Assembly: GCF_011075055.1 (NCBI RefSeq)
Contig: NC_058154.1
Span: 3,534,001 to 3,598,000 of the forward strand
DNA from: Mangifera indica
Taxonomy: Eukaryota > Streptophyta > Magnoliopsida > Sapindales > Anacardiaceae
DNA: 64,000 bases
Reading direction: 5' to 3'
The number at the start of each line of letters is the position of its first letter. Position 1 is the first letter of the stretch. Positions 23,519 to 36,712 of this stretch are shown here, piece by piece. Made by a program: the position numbers and the translations under genes. The notes below the pieces were generated by a model. The model was not told the origin of the DNA, searched no databases, and was given only the letters and a program-made list of their open reading frames with translations.

Positions 23519-26341
23519 TTATATCTTCTCTCTGATGAAATGACAATTTATTTCTATATGTTTCATCCTCTCATGGAAGATAGGATTGACTGCTATATCA
23601 TTGGCTGCTTTGTTGTCGCAATACAACATGATTGGTTTTGTAACTTCTACACCTAAGTCCTTCAGAAGCCCAAGAATCCATATGATTTCACATGTTGTTT
23701 TGGTCATGGTTCTGTATTCTGTCTCTGCTGAAGATAGGGATACTATGGATTGTTTTTTTGTTTTCCATGAGATGAGTGATTCACCAAACTTTATGCAAAA
23801 TCCTATGAGGGACTTCCTAGTGATGGGACATGATCCCTAGTCTAAGTCACAAAAGGTTGTCCAGTCTAGATTCCCTTTTTTTGGTAAGAATAAGCCTAGT
23901 CCAGGGCTTCCTTTAAGATATTTTAGCACTTTCATTGTTGCGTCCATATGTGATTGTTTAGGTGAGTGCATGAACTACTAAGAATTTGCACCACATAACT
24001 AATGTTTGGTCTAGTTATTGTGAGCTAAATCAACCGTCCAATAGTTTTTGGTATATGGAATGATCCTGTAATGATGGGTCTTCTTTAGGTGATCTCATTC
24101 TATTGTCAAACTCTTGACTAGTGAGCTTTGTATTTTGTTAAATTAAAATGCCACTATGTTTGCATCCTGATAGTCTCGAGTCAGAAATAAGTTCTAGAAT
24201 ATACTTCATTTGATTGAGCGAGATTCCAGATGGAGTTTTGGCTACTTAATCCTTAGAAAGTACTTTGGCTTTCCCAAGTCCTTGATTCTGAAGGTTTGGT
24301 GTAGGTAAGTTTTGAGGGAATTTATGGCTTTGTTGTCATTTCCCATGATCAAGATGTTGGCTAAATATACCAAAAGACTGATGAATGACTTATCTTGTTG
24401 CCTTGTGAATAGTGCATAGTCATGTTTAGACTGTTGGAAACCAATATTGATAAAGGTTTCTGTAAATTTGGCATTCCATTGACAAGAAGCCTGTTTTAAA
24501 CCATATAAAGACTTACGCAATTTGCAAACCCGATGCTCCCCTTGATTGCAAAAACCATGAGGTAATTCCATATAGATCTCCTTATTGAGGTCGCCTTGAA
24601 GAAAGACGTTTTGAGCATCCATATGATGAAACTGCCACTCATGATGAGAGGTAATGACAAAGAAGGTCTAGACAGTGACAAATTTAGCAACTAGAGCAAA
24701 GGTCTGGTGATAATCAATACCTTCCCTTTGAATGTAGCCTTTTGCCACTAACTGGGCCTTATAACGTTCAATTGATCCATCCGAATGATATTTAATGTTG
24801 TACACCCATTTACAACTAATAGGTTTATGATTTGTAGGACAAGGAACCAAATCCCAGGTGTGATTTTGAACCAAGGCATTAAGTTTGCCTTCCATGGCAT
24901 TACGATAGTGAGAGTGCAGAGAAACTTCTAAGAAATTTGCCAGCTCACAGGTAGTAAATAAGGAAAAGGTGAAGGATCTATGTTCAAGGGGAAGATGATC
25001 TACACCCATATAATAAGAGATGAGATAAGAGATAATTGGTAGTGAAGACAGTGTTGTGGATCATATATAATCAGAGGTCCAAATGGGTGGTTTGGTGTGT
25101 CTAGTTGATCGAGGAACTAGGGCTTCTGGTGGAATGTTAGGAATTGGTGAGAAAAAGTTATCCATGGAGTCCTCTATAGTGGGATTGGAGGATTGCGATA
25201 TATTTGTAGAAGGGGCAAAATCAGGGATGTCAACTGCAGAGGTTAGAGCTGATAGAGGTTCTAGAACTGTTATAGGAAATACTGTTGTAAGAATATCAAA
25301 AGAGGACCAATCAATCGGTCAAGAGGAATCATGTGCAACATCTGTGTGATTTTCCTTAAAGGGAAAAATATCTTCATGGAACACGACATCTCTATTGATG
25401 AAGAATGTCTCATCTTCAAGGCTAAGGAGCTTGTATCCTTTATGATGCATTGAGTACCCCATGAAGATAGCTTGTTTGGCACGAGGAGCAAACTTATCAT
25501 GTGGTGAAATAACGTTGGAGTAACAAAGGCATACAAAAACTCTAAGATGACTGTTGTCTGCAGCTTTCCCAAATAAAAGTTTATATGGAGTTTTCCCTCT
25601 AAGTATTGGTGTTGGCATCCTATTTATTAGATAGGTTATCGTGATCTCACATTCACCCTAAAAATTTTATGGGTAAGTTAGATTGGTGTTTAAGAGCTCT
25701 AGCTACTTCCAACAGGTAACGATGTTTTCATTCGACAACACCATTCTATTAAGGTGTATATGGATATAAGCTTTCATGAGTTATGTCATGGGAACGAAAA
25801 AGTGAGGAACACTAATTATTAAAGAATTTTCGAGTATTGTCCGTTCGAACACATAAAACAAACTGTTTAAACTTAGTCTGAACTCTGGTGAGGAAAGTAA
25901 CAATGTTATTAAGAACAACTAGGTTCCCTTGGAATAATCATCCACAATGGTTAAGAAATATTTTGACTCATCGTGATTAGGTGTGGGATAAGGAACCTAA
26001 ATATCAAGATGTACGAAGGCGAAAGGTGTTTTTGTGGAGGTTGTTCTTTTGGGAAAACACAGTCATGTTTGCTTTGCCATTGGACAAATAGGACAATGTG
26101 GAAAAGGAAATAAACTGTTGTGATCCATCATCTGATAAATAATAGAAGTTTTATTAATATGATTAGAAGGTTGTTTACAATGAGTAATCTGCTTGTTTTT
26201 ATTAAAATTAGAATTCCAGTAATACAATCCATCTTGGGCCTTAGCTGAGCCCATTATTTTGCCAGTCAAAAGGTCTTGGAAAAGGCAAGTGTCAGGAAAG
26301 AATTTGAGGACACATTTGTTGCCTTTGCAAAGTTTGGACAT
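23519..26341 (-). pseudogene. Copia pol remnants: GAG-pre-integrase, integrase tail, RT, RNase H
   Basis: In coding order: 26341-26063 is a GAG-pre-integrase segment ending HCPICPMAKQT; 25618-25319 is the integrase C-terminal segment (GKTPYKLLFGK, then FMGYS and the FxRDVVFHE block); 25009-24668 and 24622-24242 are reverse transcriptase ([38 protein letters not shown]); 23707-23519 is RNase H (YCDNKAA, then HERMKHIEINCHFIREK). The RT active-site YVDD is replaced by YLAN, and stops and frame changes separate the pieces. In live elements this polyprotein copies RNA to DNA and integrates it. This copy cannot encode active enzyme. Confidence 0.92.
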
Positions 26342-26689
26342 AGATATTAGGTTAAATTTAAAATTCGGAACATAAAAGGCGTTTTTTAAGATAAGGTTAT
26401 GTGTGAAGTAGATAGTTCCAATATGTGTGGCTAGGACTATGTGAATAGAAAAAATTTTGGTGACAAACGTATGATCACTAGCCCTTAAATCTATAAGCCA
26501 AACATCATTACTAAGAAAAAACTATTCAGGCAATAAGTCATACATATATAAGATGAGGTTGAGCTTTTGAAGGGAAGTCGATTCATCATTTGGATAAGTT
26601 AATTATATTGCTTAGAACTAATGACTGGAGCTAAAATTATTGATCCCGTGCCTCTAGAAGTGCTTGAAAAACGACTTGTTTTGTTAGAT

Positions 26690-27810
26690 CTTAGCGCCCA
26701 TGTAGTTTCCAGCATGACTCCTTTGTGTGATTTTTCCTCTTACAATACTCACAAAATAATTTTCCCTTTTTTGATAGACAATTTGAAAATTAGCAAAAAT
26801 ATAGGTGTTACTTAGGTTAGGGCTGGATTCGAGTCGAGCTGAGCTCGAGCTTGACTCGTTTTTCGTTATCAAAATGACGTCGTTTTAATACATATTGATC
26901 AAAACGACGTCGTTTTGTATCAAACATTTTAATTAGAAAATATAACGAGTAGCTCGAGACCGAGCTCGGCTAAGGTCGGCTCGTTTCAGGCTCGATCAAA
27001 CCGAACTCGAACTGGCTCGGTTCGAATCTAACCCTAAAATGGGTGATTGTCATAATTGTTTCAGGCCTTATTGTCCCCATAAAGTTTGGACAAATTAGAG
27101 CCGTTGCTTTTGGAAATCAAATTCTGGCCATTTATTTCTTTTAAATAATTTTCTCCCTCTTCAAACCTTAGCCGCTTAACATCTTCACATTGTTTTTTCT
27201 CATATTCATTTACTGTAGAGAGAAATACTGCCTTATTCTTCTTACCTTCATGAACAATGGATCTTTGGATTTCTTCTTGCATCACTAATTGAAAAGTCTA
27301 ATGTAATGAGAGTGTCGCAATGTGGCTAGTTTTTTAGTCCTAAAGGTAAGAAAACTTTGTTCAATCCAAGGAGAAATTGAATGAGTCTTTCTTGATCTTT
27401 GAGTTTTTGGTATTGTTTTGATGTTTTTGATGGTCCTTCAAGCGGTTCTTCTACAGAATCTAGTTAATTCCATATGGCAAAGAGCCGATTTAAGAAAACT
27501 GACATGGTTTGGTTCTGTTGCTTGATCTCTATTAATTTTTGCTTCAAGGTAAAAATCTTAGCCAGATTTAACTGCCCATGCATCTCCTCAATGTGTTCTC
27601 ACATCTTTTTGCATTCTTACTTAAAGGTAATCTGGTAACAACCTCTTAGGTTAGGGAGTTGCTGATCCAAGATCGCATAAGCATATCACATTATATCTAG
27701 ATTTTCTATAATCGAGGTTCTGATGGAATGGTTACAGTTCCATCAATGAAAACTTCTTTGTCTTTGGTGATTGAGGCTCGATGAAAGTCTCGAGCCTATG
27801 TTGCATAATT
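26690..27810 (-). pseudogene. Copia gag remnant with zinc knuckle, split by a MITE
   Basis: 27285-27061 encodes MMQEEIQRSIVHEG, the segment upstream of the Copia Gag knuckle. After the MITE, minus-strand 26756-26698 read in a shifted frame gives CEYCKRKNHTKESCWKLHG, an intact C-x2-C-x4-H-x4-C knuckle. The MITE at 26818-27036 separates the two. Upstream gag sequence to about 27810 is frame-broken. Confidence 0.75.
26818..27036. mobile_element. hAT-like MITE 'AACGACGTCGTT' copy 2
   Basis: Ends are TAGGGCTGGATTCGAGTCGA and the inverse of TAGGGTTAGATTCGAACCGA. Flanking octamers ACTTAGGT and AAATGGGT share 5 of 8. The centre carries AAAATGACGTCGTTTT and AAAACGACGTCGTTTT about 20 bp apart. It sits inside the Copia gag remnant. 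Confidence 0.8.
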
Positions 27811-28180
27811 GGTAGCCCTTGTCAGTAATTGTTTGACAAGTACCAAATCTGACCCATCAGACGTCATTTTGTGCAGATCATCTCTGAGTTCAGGTTTGCT
27901 AAAGGTTATGGGAATGAATTGGTATTGTGTTTGGGTGTTTTGTGTCGTTTGTTATTTTGTGTTTGAGGAGTTTTCAGTTGACTCAATTGGATTTTTGTTT
28001 GGTTATGTAGTAGCCATCATGATAAAGCATGGAAGGTTCTGTTTTTGTGAAGGTAAGGGTTTAAGGTTTCCAAAAAATATATGTTGACTGAGAAATTGTG
28101 GCGAAAACAAGGTTGATCCAAGAGCTTTGCTGGGGCTTTGAAAGGATCAATTTTTAGCGGATTTTCGGTTCAGGCGAGGG

Positions 28181-28192
28181 GCTCTAATACCA
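28181..28192 (-). other. Primer-binding site of the Copia element
   Basis: The minus strand reads TGGTATTAGAGC right after the 5' LTR end CTGACA: one mismatch from the initiator-Met tRNA complement used by most plant Copia elements. Confidence 0.85.
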
Positions 28193-28374
28193 TGTCAGAA
28201 ACTATAGCAAGAGTGGCTTATGGATGCCAAGAATGCTACAAGATTTGAAGAAGAAGATTTTGTATTATTGTAATTGGAAATACAGTGAATTTATACAAAA
28301 AAAATAATGCTTTGAATATGGTAATACAATGAATTGTAATAGGCTGGAAATTAGGACTACCATATCTGTTAATA
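28193..28374 (-). repeat. 5' LTR of the Copia element
   Basis: It matches the LTR at 23132 over its length except for two deletions and scattered substitutions. It is directly followed at 28375-28379 by the CTCAA target duplication. Confidence 0.9.
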
Positions 28375-28568
28375 CTCAAATAACTACATTAATCTTGTGT
28401 TAAGTTTCGTGATAATATTGTTGTGTTTGTCATGTTCGATTTTTATCCTAGCTCAATACTTAATTAGATCTTATTCTAGTTGTTTTTCAACATATTATGT
28501 TTTTTCTTAAATACCTTGTAGCAGATCTTGCTTTAGACTTAATATTCAGTCATGCTTAAAAATTGTTA

Positions 28569-29059
28569 AGGGGCAATTGGTTGAAAAAATGTTTTATTAC
28601 CAAAATTGAAAAATTATCTTAAAAATAAATAACTTTGAAGATTATTGGAAATAAATTATTACTGATAAAATTTAGTAAAAATAAATATGTATAAATAATT
28701 ATTATATTTGGATAGAAATAAGAAAAGAATATTAATATATCATTTTAATTAAATATTTTTGTGTAATTATTCTAAAACATTTTTATATTTTTTATTATAT
28801 TAATAAAAAATTAGATTATTTTTGTTATAACAAAATTAACAAATAAGGATATAGTTGTAATAAAATCAAGATTACTTTAATAATCTTTTAATACCTAAGG
28901 TAAAAGTGATAATCAGATTATCTCTTATATTATTTATCACATTACCATTGATAATAGAAAATTAATGGAATATTTTATTACTTATAAACCAAACAAATTA
29001 TATAAGTAATAAAATATAGGTTATCAGAATAATCTTTAATCTCCTCAATCAGATGCCCA
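28569..29059. mobile_element. PIF/Harbinger-like MITE, TTA target
   Basis: TTA flanks both sides (28566-28568; 29060-29062). Ends are AGGGGCAATTGGTTGAAAA and the inverse of TGGGCATCTGATTGAGGAG, partly matching. The interior has repeated GATTAC/GTAATC and AATAAAATATT words. Length (491 bp) and internal words match the nested element at 42726-43207. Confidence 0.6.
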
Positions 29060-32000
29060 TTACTGTTATCTCTTGGTTGTATTTGACTGTTAGATCTGAG
29101 TTTTCCTTTTTCATGTAGTAATAATTTCTTTTGTCTCTGTGAAACTTGTTGGTCTTTGCTTAAGTCTGAAAGTCTGTTTTTGCAACCCTGGAGTTACTCA
29201 CTTGATTCTATGCTAGATTTTGGTTCTTCCTACTCAGTTTCCATCATAATCAATCTAAACAAAACATAGTTACAATGAGAGACTACTCTAATGAAACCTT
29301 AAATTCAGAGACAAAAGTGTAAATCAGTCAATGTCTTCCATAATATCCTCATCAACTTTCTCATCTAGCCTCCAAGCCATATCACTGAAATTAAATAAAA
29401 CGAATTTCCTTTTCTAGAAATCTCAAGTTCTGTTTGTCATTAGAGCTAATGATTTGGAAGACTACTTGTTAGGTTTTTCAGCTTGCCCAACATCATTCTT
29501 TCAGGTTCAATCATCTATCTCTACTGAAGAATCTGGTGTGATTAGAAAAGCCAATCCATAATATGTTCTTTGGAAAAAGATAGAAAAACTATTTGTTTGT
29601 TAGTTGTTGTCATTAATATTTGTAGCACCCTAGCCCGAAAATTTTGTCCTTTGGGGTAAAATGTTACTTATTCTTAACCAACAACATGCATCAACAATCT
29701 TTTAAAACATTTATTCTATAATATTATTGCTATAACTTCATATATAAACAACCATGGAGAATAATAAAATAATCCCAAGTGTCAACAATAATCAAACAAG
29801 ACAAACCTTCAAATAATAATTTGTGTACAAAATCCAAATCTATCAAATAATAAATCAATAAAAATATAAACTATGAAGTAGTCATCTATGAGTCTGTCCA
29901 CCTCATGTCACTCCATCACTGATCGTTTGCCTTGTCACTGTCATGTCCATGCCTCTCCCTTACAAAACCAAAAGAAATGAATAAATGATAGATACTTAAT
30001 GAGTAGGAGTAATTTATAAATCATTCAATCATATACTCTTCTTTCAATTCACTATCTTGCATTCTAGGTCTACTTCTCTTTATCATTCTCTAAGGGTCAC
30101 ATCTACCTAATTCTGACTAACTTTGAACACTAACATGTACGCACTATTTATTCTATCTATGGTAAAAGCGAAATAAATTATCAACTTCTCGTATCATCGT
30201 TCTTGGCTGATCAAACTAAACTAAAGTAATGAATCATCGCCCAAAGCACATAACTCATTTCTAAGGCTATCTATGTCTTAGTCATTTTATTAGAATTACA
30301 AATTGACAGACTTACAATCTTGACAAATCAATATATGGATGCTAATTGACAGACTATTTATATCTTGGCAAATCCTGCGTCAAATGACAAACATCAGTCT
30401 TGGCACACACACCAGTGGACATCAGTTGATATATTAGTCTATCATCATATATTCCAAATCTTATGTCCTATAAGAATCATCTCATCTCATAATCTACGAG
30501 ATTTCAATATCCCTAATGCTACTCAATCACCTAAAATTATAATTCCATTCATTTTTGCTATTCTAACTTTCATATGGTGTATATGCTTCTAATCTTCATA
30601 CCCATTCAAATTGTCTCTCACGAGTATATCTCGACACTTCAATGTGCTTATATTCCTTTTGTAACTTGATGGAGATAATCTTATGCATGGTCACCCATTA
30701 ATCAGTCAAGGGCATCTGTCATTCTTTTGATGCACGACCATGCACTCAATCATGTACGAGCATGCATTGATCCTTTGCATGAATTTTCATAACCATGTAG
30801 TCATGATTGTCCATGCTTTCTTCAATGCACAAGCATGCATTCACTATATGCATGACCATACATCTACTTCTCATAGCTAGTCTTCTTCTCCTCACAATTG
30901 TGCCTACTATAAGGAGTAATTTCATCTTTTTAACAATAAGGTACAACTTGTATCCTTTTCTCGCATGATCGTATATCACATAATTAGGTTTTTCGTTTTA
31001 GTTATGAGCAAAGGTAAGGGTCCTACACACACTCATCCACCAAAAGATTCAAGTTTTTGGGAATTGGTGTATAACCATGCATATCTTGGTGCATGGGCAT
31101 ACACCCATTCTAAAACCTATAATCTCATGCTAATGCATGATTGTTGTTGTCTTTGGGAAGGTCATACATAGAATTTTGGAATTGAATTTCAAGCCATCTT
31201 GGTCGTGCTCTGCCTATCTTTTCAATATTAATTCAATAATCACAAATTCTTAGCTCTAAATAGTGTCAAATATGTTCAAACAAAATCATATAGTAGGTAA
31301 GAAGTCTTTAAGATTCCAACATTATGGGTATAATCTATTCCACACTCTTTTATCAAATATATGCTTCTCCAAACAAGAATCATTCAATATCGTTTATATA
31401 CAAGTTTCACATGTAAAATATCACTATTATCATTCATAGATTTCATAGAACATGAACATATTAGAATAGTTCACCCTGCAAATATATCGAATTCTAATAT
31501 ATATCTTTAATGTTCCAATTCATATTCATCATGCTAAACAATCCATCAATCCAACAACATACCAATATATCAAGAATTCCATATTGAAGTGCATATAAAT
31601 CTTTATTACCTTAATGCCAAGCTAGATGAATTGAAGCAAAAATCCCTTCAAGAACTCGTCGGGAAAACCTCTTCCTATTGTTGGCATGTGACCTTCCCTA
31701 ATCAAAATTTCCTCTCTACCAAGATAGTTCTCTTTCATTCTTTGGGGAAATTATAAAAAATAGGCAAAAGTAAAGGGGCTTAAGCAAAATTGCCCAAAAA
31801 ATTTATATTAAAGCAAAAATACCCAACATTTGTGAAATGTCTAAACTACCCCTGTATATAAATAAGGCAAAATTTCATATTTCCCACTGTGAAACATCCA
31901 CTTTCACGGTGCATTTCCAAAGAAAAATAAACTTTTTTCCCACTGTGAACTGTCGCCCATTGTGAACCGTTTTTTTCGTCGATTTTCTTGCTTTCCGACG

Positions 32001-32599
32001 AGCGAAAATGGTCAAAAAGGTTAGTATATCTTTCCTAATCTTGTTTGAATCAAGTTATTGTTCATATTATTGAAATTTGAGTGAGATTTTGCGGTTTGAA
32101 ATATTAGCATTTCGAATTGTACAATACTTAATATGTTTTGATTCTTGGCTGTTTTCGTTAACTTTGTTGAGGGGTTTTGTGTTATAGACTATGTAGATTT
32201 GATTTATGTTGAAATTGGAGGCCGAAATGATCGATTTTTGGTCGAAAAATCGGTCCGAAGTGTTCGACACTGTGACACTTTCCCACTGTGACGAAGAACA
32301 GTCCACTGTGACAGTGGGTTTGGGGGGTTAAGCGGATTTTTTAAAAACTTAGGGATTTGGTCGTAATAGTTAATTCCACTGTAGGCGTTTCTGAAATTTC
32401 CTGTGTAACAATGGACTGCTGGGAATAACAGTGGGTTAGGGTGAAAATTAACTATTTTGAAACTGCAGGGGCGGTAATAGATTCAAAAATTACTGAGGGG
32501 GCAAGGGATAAATCTTGGACCTGTTTGTAATAGAAATTTTCTCAGGGGGTAAATTGATATTTTTTACATCCAGAAGTGTAGTTTTCGAATTCTATATCC

Positions 32600-33210
32600 G
32601 TTTTTTCTGTTTTAAGATTTTTCAATATGTAGTTTTCGAATTTGAGAGTAAGTTTTTTGATTTTTGTGCCTTTTGGACACATTTTACGATGTAATGACCT
32701 CGTATTTTTAACTTTTAGATTTTCAAAAAATACGATATATCAACTCATATTTTTCAGATTTCCAAAGAATTTTTCGATCGTTGTCATTTTAGGGTTTTTC
32801 AACTTTTAGAATTCAAATTTCAGTTTCGTTTTTTTGAATTTCACCGTTTTACGATATATCGACTCGTATATTTCAGATTTTCGAAGGATTTTTCGATTAT
32901 TGCCATTCTAGGGTTTTTCAACTTTTAGAATTCGAATTTCAGTTCTATTTTTTTGAATTTCACCGTTTTACGATATATTGACTCGTATTTTTCATATTTC
33001 CGAATGATTTTTTGATTGTTGTCATTCTAGGGTATTTCAACTTTTAGAATTCAAATTTCAGTTCTGTTTTTTCGAATTTCACCGTTTTATGATATATCGA
33101 CTCATATTTTTTAGATTTTTGAAGGATTTTTTTATTGTTGTCATTCTAGGGTATTTCAACTTTTAGAATTCGAATTTCAGTTCCTTTTTTTCCTTTTAAC
33201 TGTTTTACAA
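32600..33210 (-). repeat. Left array of the 119-bp MULE repeat (4 units plus part)
   Basis: TTTTAGAATTCRAATTTCAG recurs with GAATTC at (or aligned to) 32809, 32928, 33047 and 33166, each 119 bp apart. The orientation is opposite to the array at 37560. It lies in the first intron of the Ulp1 pseudogene. An imperfect partial unit precedes it from about 32570. Confidence 0.92.
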
Positions 33211-36200
33211 TCCTAAAATCTTATTTTTAAAATTTTTCACCTTTTTTATTGTTTTGTATTTTTTTTCTTTTTATGATTTTTCCATGAAGACATTTGCTTA
33301 CATATTTGCTATTTATGAATGACTAACGAATTTTGTAAATTTTTGCAGGATATTTCTCGCAAAAGAAGACTTGTTAATAGCGAGCTACAAATCTCCGATG
33401 AGTCCAGACACTTCCAAACAGATCTGATATGTCATGTACAGCGCACAACATTATCTAAAATTATGTCTACACTGACCCCGGAGCAGCTACGACTATTTAA
33501 GAGGACATGTTTCGGGTATCTTCTTCGTTTACCCGAGACCAAATTCTCTGGTATTAGTTCATTCATTTCTACTACGGCAGCTACATCGATTCTCTGTCAG
33601 AGACGAGTTTTGGTTTTGGATTAGCGGGGTTGATGTTCGTTTTAGCCCGTTTGAGTTTGCTTTGGTGATGGGTCTTTCGTTTAGCCGACGCATTGATATT
33701 TCTTCATATATTTCTCGCTCCTCCAGATATAGGATCAGAGATACGTACTTTCGAGGTTGTCTGAAGGTACAGTATCATGACCTAGAGCGTGTTTTCTTGT
33801 CGAGGTCGTGGGTGGATGATGATATTGGCGTAGTCAAGATGGCCTTATTGTATGTTCTTCACTTGGTTTTGTTAGAAAATGATCGACGAAAGAACGTGTC
33901 TTCAGAGTATTTACAGTTGGTCGATCATTTGGACAGGTTTAATTCCTACCCCTGGGGTGTCCCCGTGTGGCAAATGACATACGAGTCTATGTCATAGGCT
34001 AGTGACAGAGTATGCTCTGAACGGATGCCTGAGATGCGTAGATATGACCTCTATGGATTTCCTTTCGCATTTCAGGTTAGTTTTAATTTATTGATTCTAT
34101 ATATTAATTTGAAAAAATATGAATTGATTTATTTAAATCGTAAATGATTATATTGCAGTATTGGATATATGAGACTCTGAACACATTACATGATTGGATT
34201 GACCTTGTTGATCCCTATTCGTCCCCACGGATGTTTAGGTAGCGTACGCGAGACGTCTTTAGTTGGACTCATATAGGTCATATTTTCACTGGTGATCCGG
34301 TTTGTACTAGTTAATTAATAAGTTTATTAATTCATTATATTATATTTTGATGATGAATTATATATCTTCATCATGAAGGAGGATGTCACATTCCCTCTTC
34401 GTTCATCATCAATCGAGGAGGGTTTACCATGATACGCTGAGATTCGTGAGTACACCGATTTATCTGATGCTGATTCCTCCTCATCTTCTTCAGTTCTAAC
34501 CGTGACTACAGATGAGGCTTCTCCAGCCTCAGGACCTTCAACTGTACCTATTGAGTCTTTTGAGACACATGAGGAGCCTATTCAACCTCCTGTTATGGAG
34601 TAGCCTATATGTTCCCCTATAGTTTAGAGCCCACAGACGACAGACCATCCTAGAATGGAGGACCATCTTGGAGTGGAGGACCACACTACCCATCATGCCA
34701 CCGAGCAGTGTCCCCCATTCATAGCACCCAGTATTTCTACATTAGATGCTACATTAGCGTACTGGGGTACTATGATTTTACGTGAGATATCAAGTTTTTG
34801 CGATGATATCTCTTCCCAGATGACTCGATTAGAGGATCGTATGACTCGTTTGGAAGACATCGTCACGCGTACATATCCAGGCCTCGTCGCTCAGGTTGTA
34901 AAACCACTTCTAATTTATTACTTATAAAAAATGTCTACAGTGTTATTATTCTGACAACTATTATTACATTCGTATAGGAGAGGGACGACGATATCCGACC
35001 GACATCCCCCATTGATACCGCAATACCATCTCATCACCCACACGAGGTCCGTATGACATTTCAAATTTATATTTATTGTTAAATGTTATTATTATATTAT
35101 AGTATTGTTATATATGAAATGTCACTAATTAAGTTATTATTACTATTATCTTAGGGTAGTCGCCAAAAGGACGCACCGGTTAGCCCTTCTGTTGCATCAC
35201 CTGTCCAAGCTGAGGTATGTCACTTATCAATGGAACTTTATTTTTATGATTGTTCGGTTATCGATTAATATAGGGTATATATATTCGTATAGGGTCTTTC
35301 TCATGAAGATCATCCGGTCGGATTTCATATAGGTTCTTTAGATCCTCCACATGAGGTATGATAATTATTATACATTATATCGACTTTTAGATGTGATATT
35401 ATATTTTATATGAAATATCATTTACCATTTTATCCTTTTCATGCATATAGGGAACCGGTATTGATATATTATCGATCGAGGGTTCTCCCCGAACACCTTC
35501 CCCAAAAGTTGAGGTTAACCTTTTTTTTTAAAATGTTATTGATTGATCTGTCTTTTCAATTATATTGTCTATTTAATGATGTTTTGACTCTTTTTTAGGA
35601 CAAGCGATTATGGCTACTTGCTGATATCCCGAGCTCGATCAAAAAGATAGTGGATATTGGTTCACAGGAGGAGGACTTCCAAGAGGACGATTTTAAGGCC
35701 ATCCATATTGAGGTATATCAATCATACTTAGTATATAAATATTCGTATATATTGGTCACTGAGATGTTCAAAATTACAATTTTCTAGTCCGTCGAAGGAG
35801 CACACGTGGTGGACTTGACCGTGATTCAGGATTCTCCAGTTAAACCTCCTCCTGTATACATGAAGAAGGTAAAATAAATCGATTAATGCTAATTGTTACG
35901 TATGATGAATGATGAATTAATTTTTTTTGGGATCATGCAGATGATTCGTACAGCACGTGGCCGGATTGTTCAGAAAGGTCCGCTGGTTCACACCCCGTAT
36001 ATGAATCCACTCAAAGGGAGGGCGAAATAGTAACTTAGGACCATTCCATCCTCTGCCTCAGAGCTTGAGGAATCTTTCTTCACGTGGTACACCAGAGTTG
36101 CGGCTTCCGACGCATATGATGTCTACTTCATCGGGTCGAAGTCAAAAGACAATTTTTGGCGGCTTGTGGTAGAGTTACGCCAGTGGCTGACCAACGATGT

Positions 36201-36338
36201 AAGTTGTCTATACTATATAATTTGGGAAAAAGTTTGATATATTTACCAATAACTAACATATGTGAACTTGTTTATACCATTTTAGCATGTGGATTCTTTT
36301 TTGGCTTTATTACATCGGTAACAGGATGAGCACCAAGC

Positions 36339-36712
36339 TAGGGCTGGATTCGAGCCGAACCGAGCTCGACTTGTAGCCAGCTCGGGCTCGACTCGATTTT
36401 TTAATGGCTGGCTTGAGCTCGACTCGAGCCAAACTCAGCTCGGCTTGAGTTCGACTCGTTTTTGGCTTGGCTCGATTACGGCTCGGCTCGACTCATTTTT
36501 CATATCAAAACGACATCGTTTTTGTATATATATGGATCAAAACGATGTCGTTTTATATAAAAAAAATTTTAAAAAAAATATATCGAACCAACCCGAGCCA
36601 GCTCGAGCTCGGCTCAAGCTCGATCGAGCCAAGTAGAGCCCGACTCGTTTCGCACTCTAACCGAGCTGAGCCGAGCTCGAGCTCGAGCTGGCTTGACTCG
36701 AGTCTAGCCCTA
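36339..36712. mobile_element. hAT-like MITE 'AACGACGTCGTT' copy 3
   Basis: Ends are TAGGGCTGGATTCGAGCCGA and the inverse of TAGGGCTAGACTCGAGTCAA. Flanks CACCAAGC and CACCGAGC match at 7 of 8. The centre has AAAACGACATCGTTTT and AAAACGATGTCGTTTT. It splits a coding exon of the Ulp1 pseudogene: the reading frame before the insert (QDEH) resumes after one copy of the duplication. Confidence 0.88.

Larger units (their letters stand above)
23132..28374 (-). mobile_element. Degenerate Ty1/copia retrotransposon, non-TG..CA ends
   Basis: The element reads right to left. LTRs are 23132-23374 and 28193-28374. A 5-bp duplication CTCAA flanks it (23127-23131 and 28375-28379). On the coding strand the LTR starts TATTAA and ends CTGACA, so it has TA..CA ends. 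Gag, protease/integrase-like, RT and RNase H remnants appear in Copia order, all broken. A hAT-like MITE is inserted in gag. The left LTR is longer because the right has lost a block near 28286 and one near 28351. Confidence 0.9.

Noticed and set aside
25083..25349. Plus-strand 88-residue frame rich in Gly and Ser
   Set aside because: It is antisense to the Copia region between integrase and reverse transcriptase.
27809..28087. Plus-strand 92-residue hydrophobic frame
   Set aside because: It lies on the antisense side of the Copia 5' leader and gag; no family resemblance.
30746..31171. Short frames with repeated His/Met-rich text on both strands
   Set aside because: They arise from repeated CATGCA words in a degenerate LTR-like sequence.
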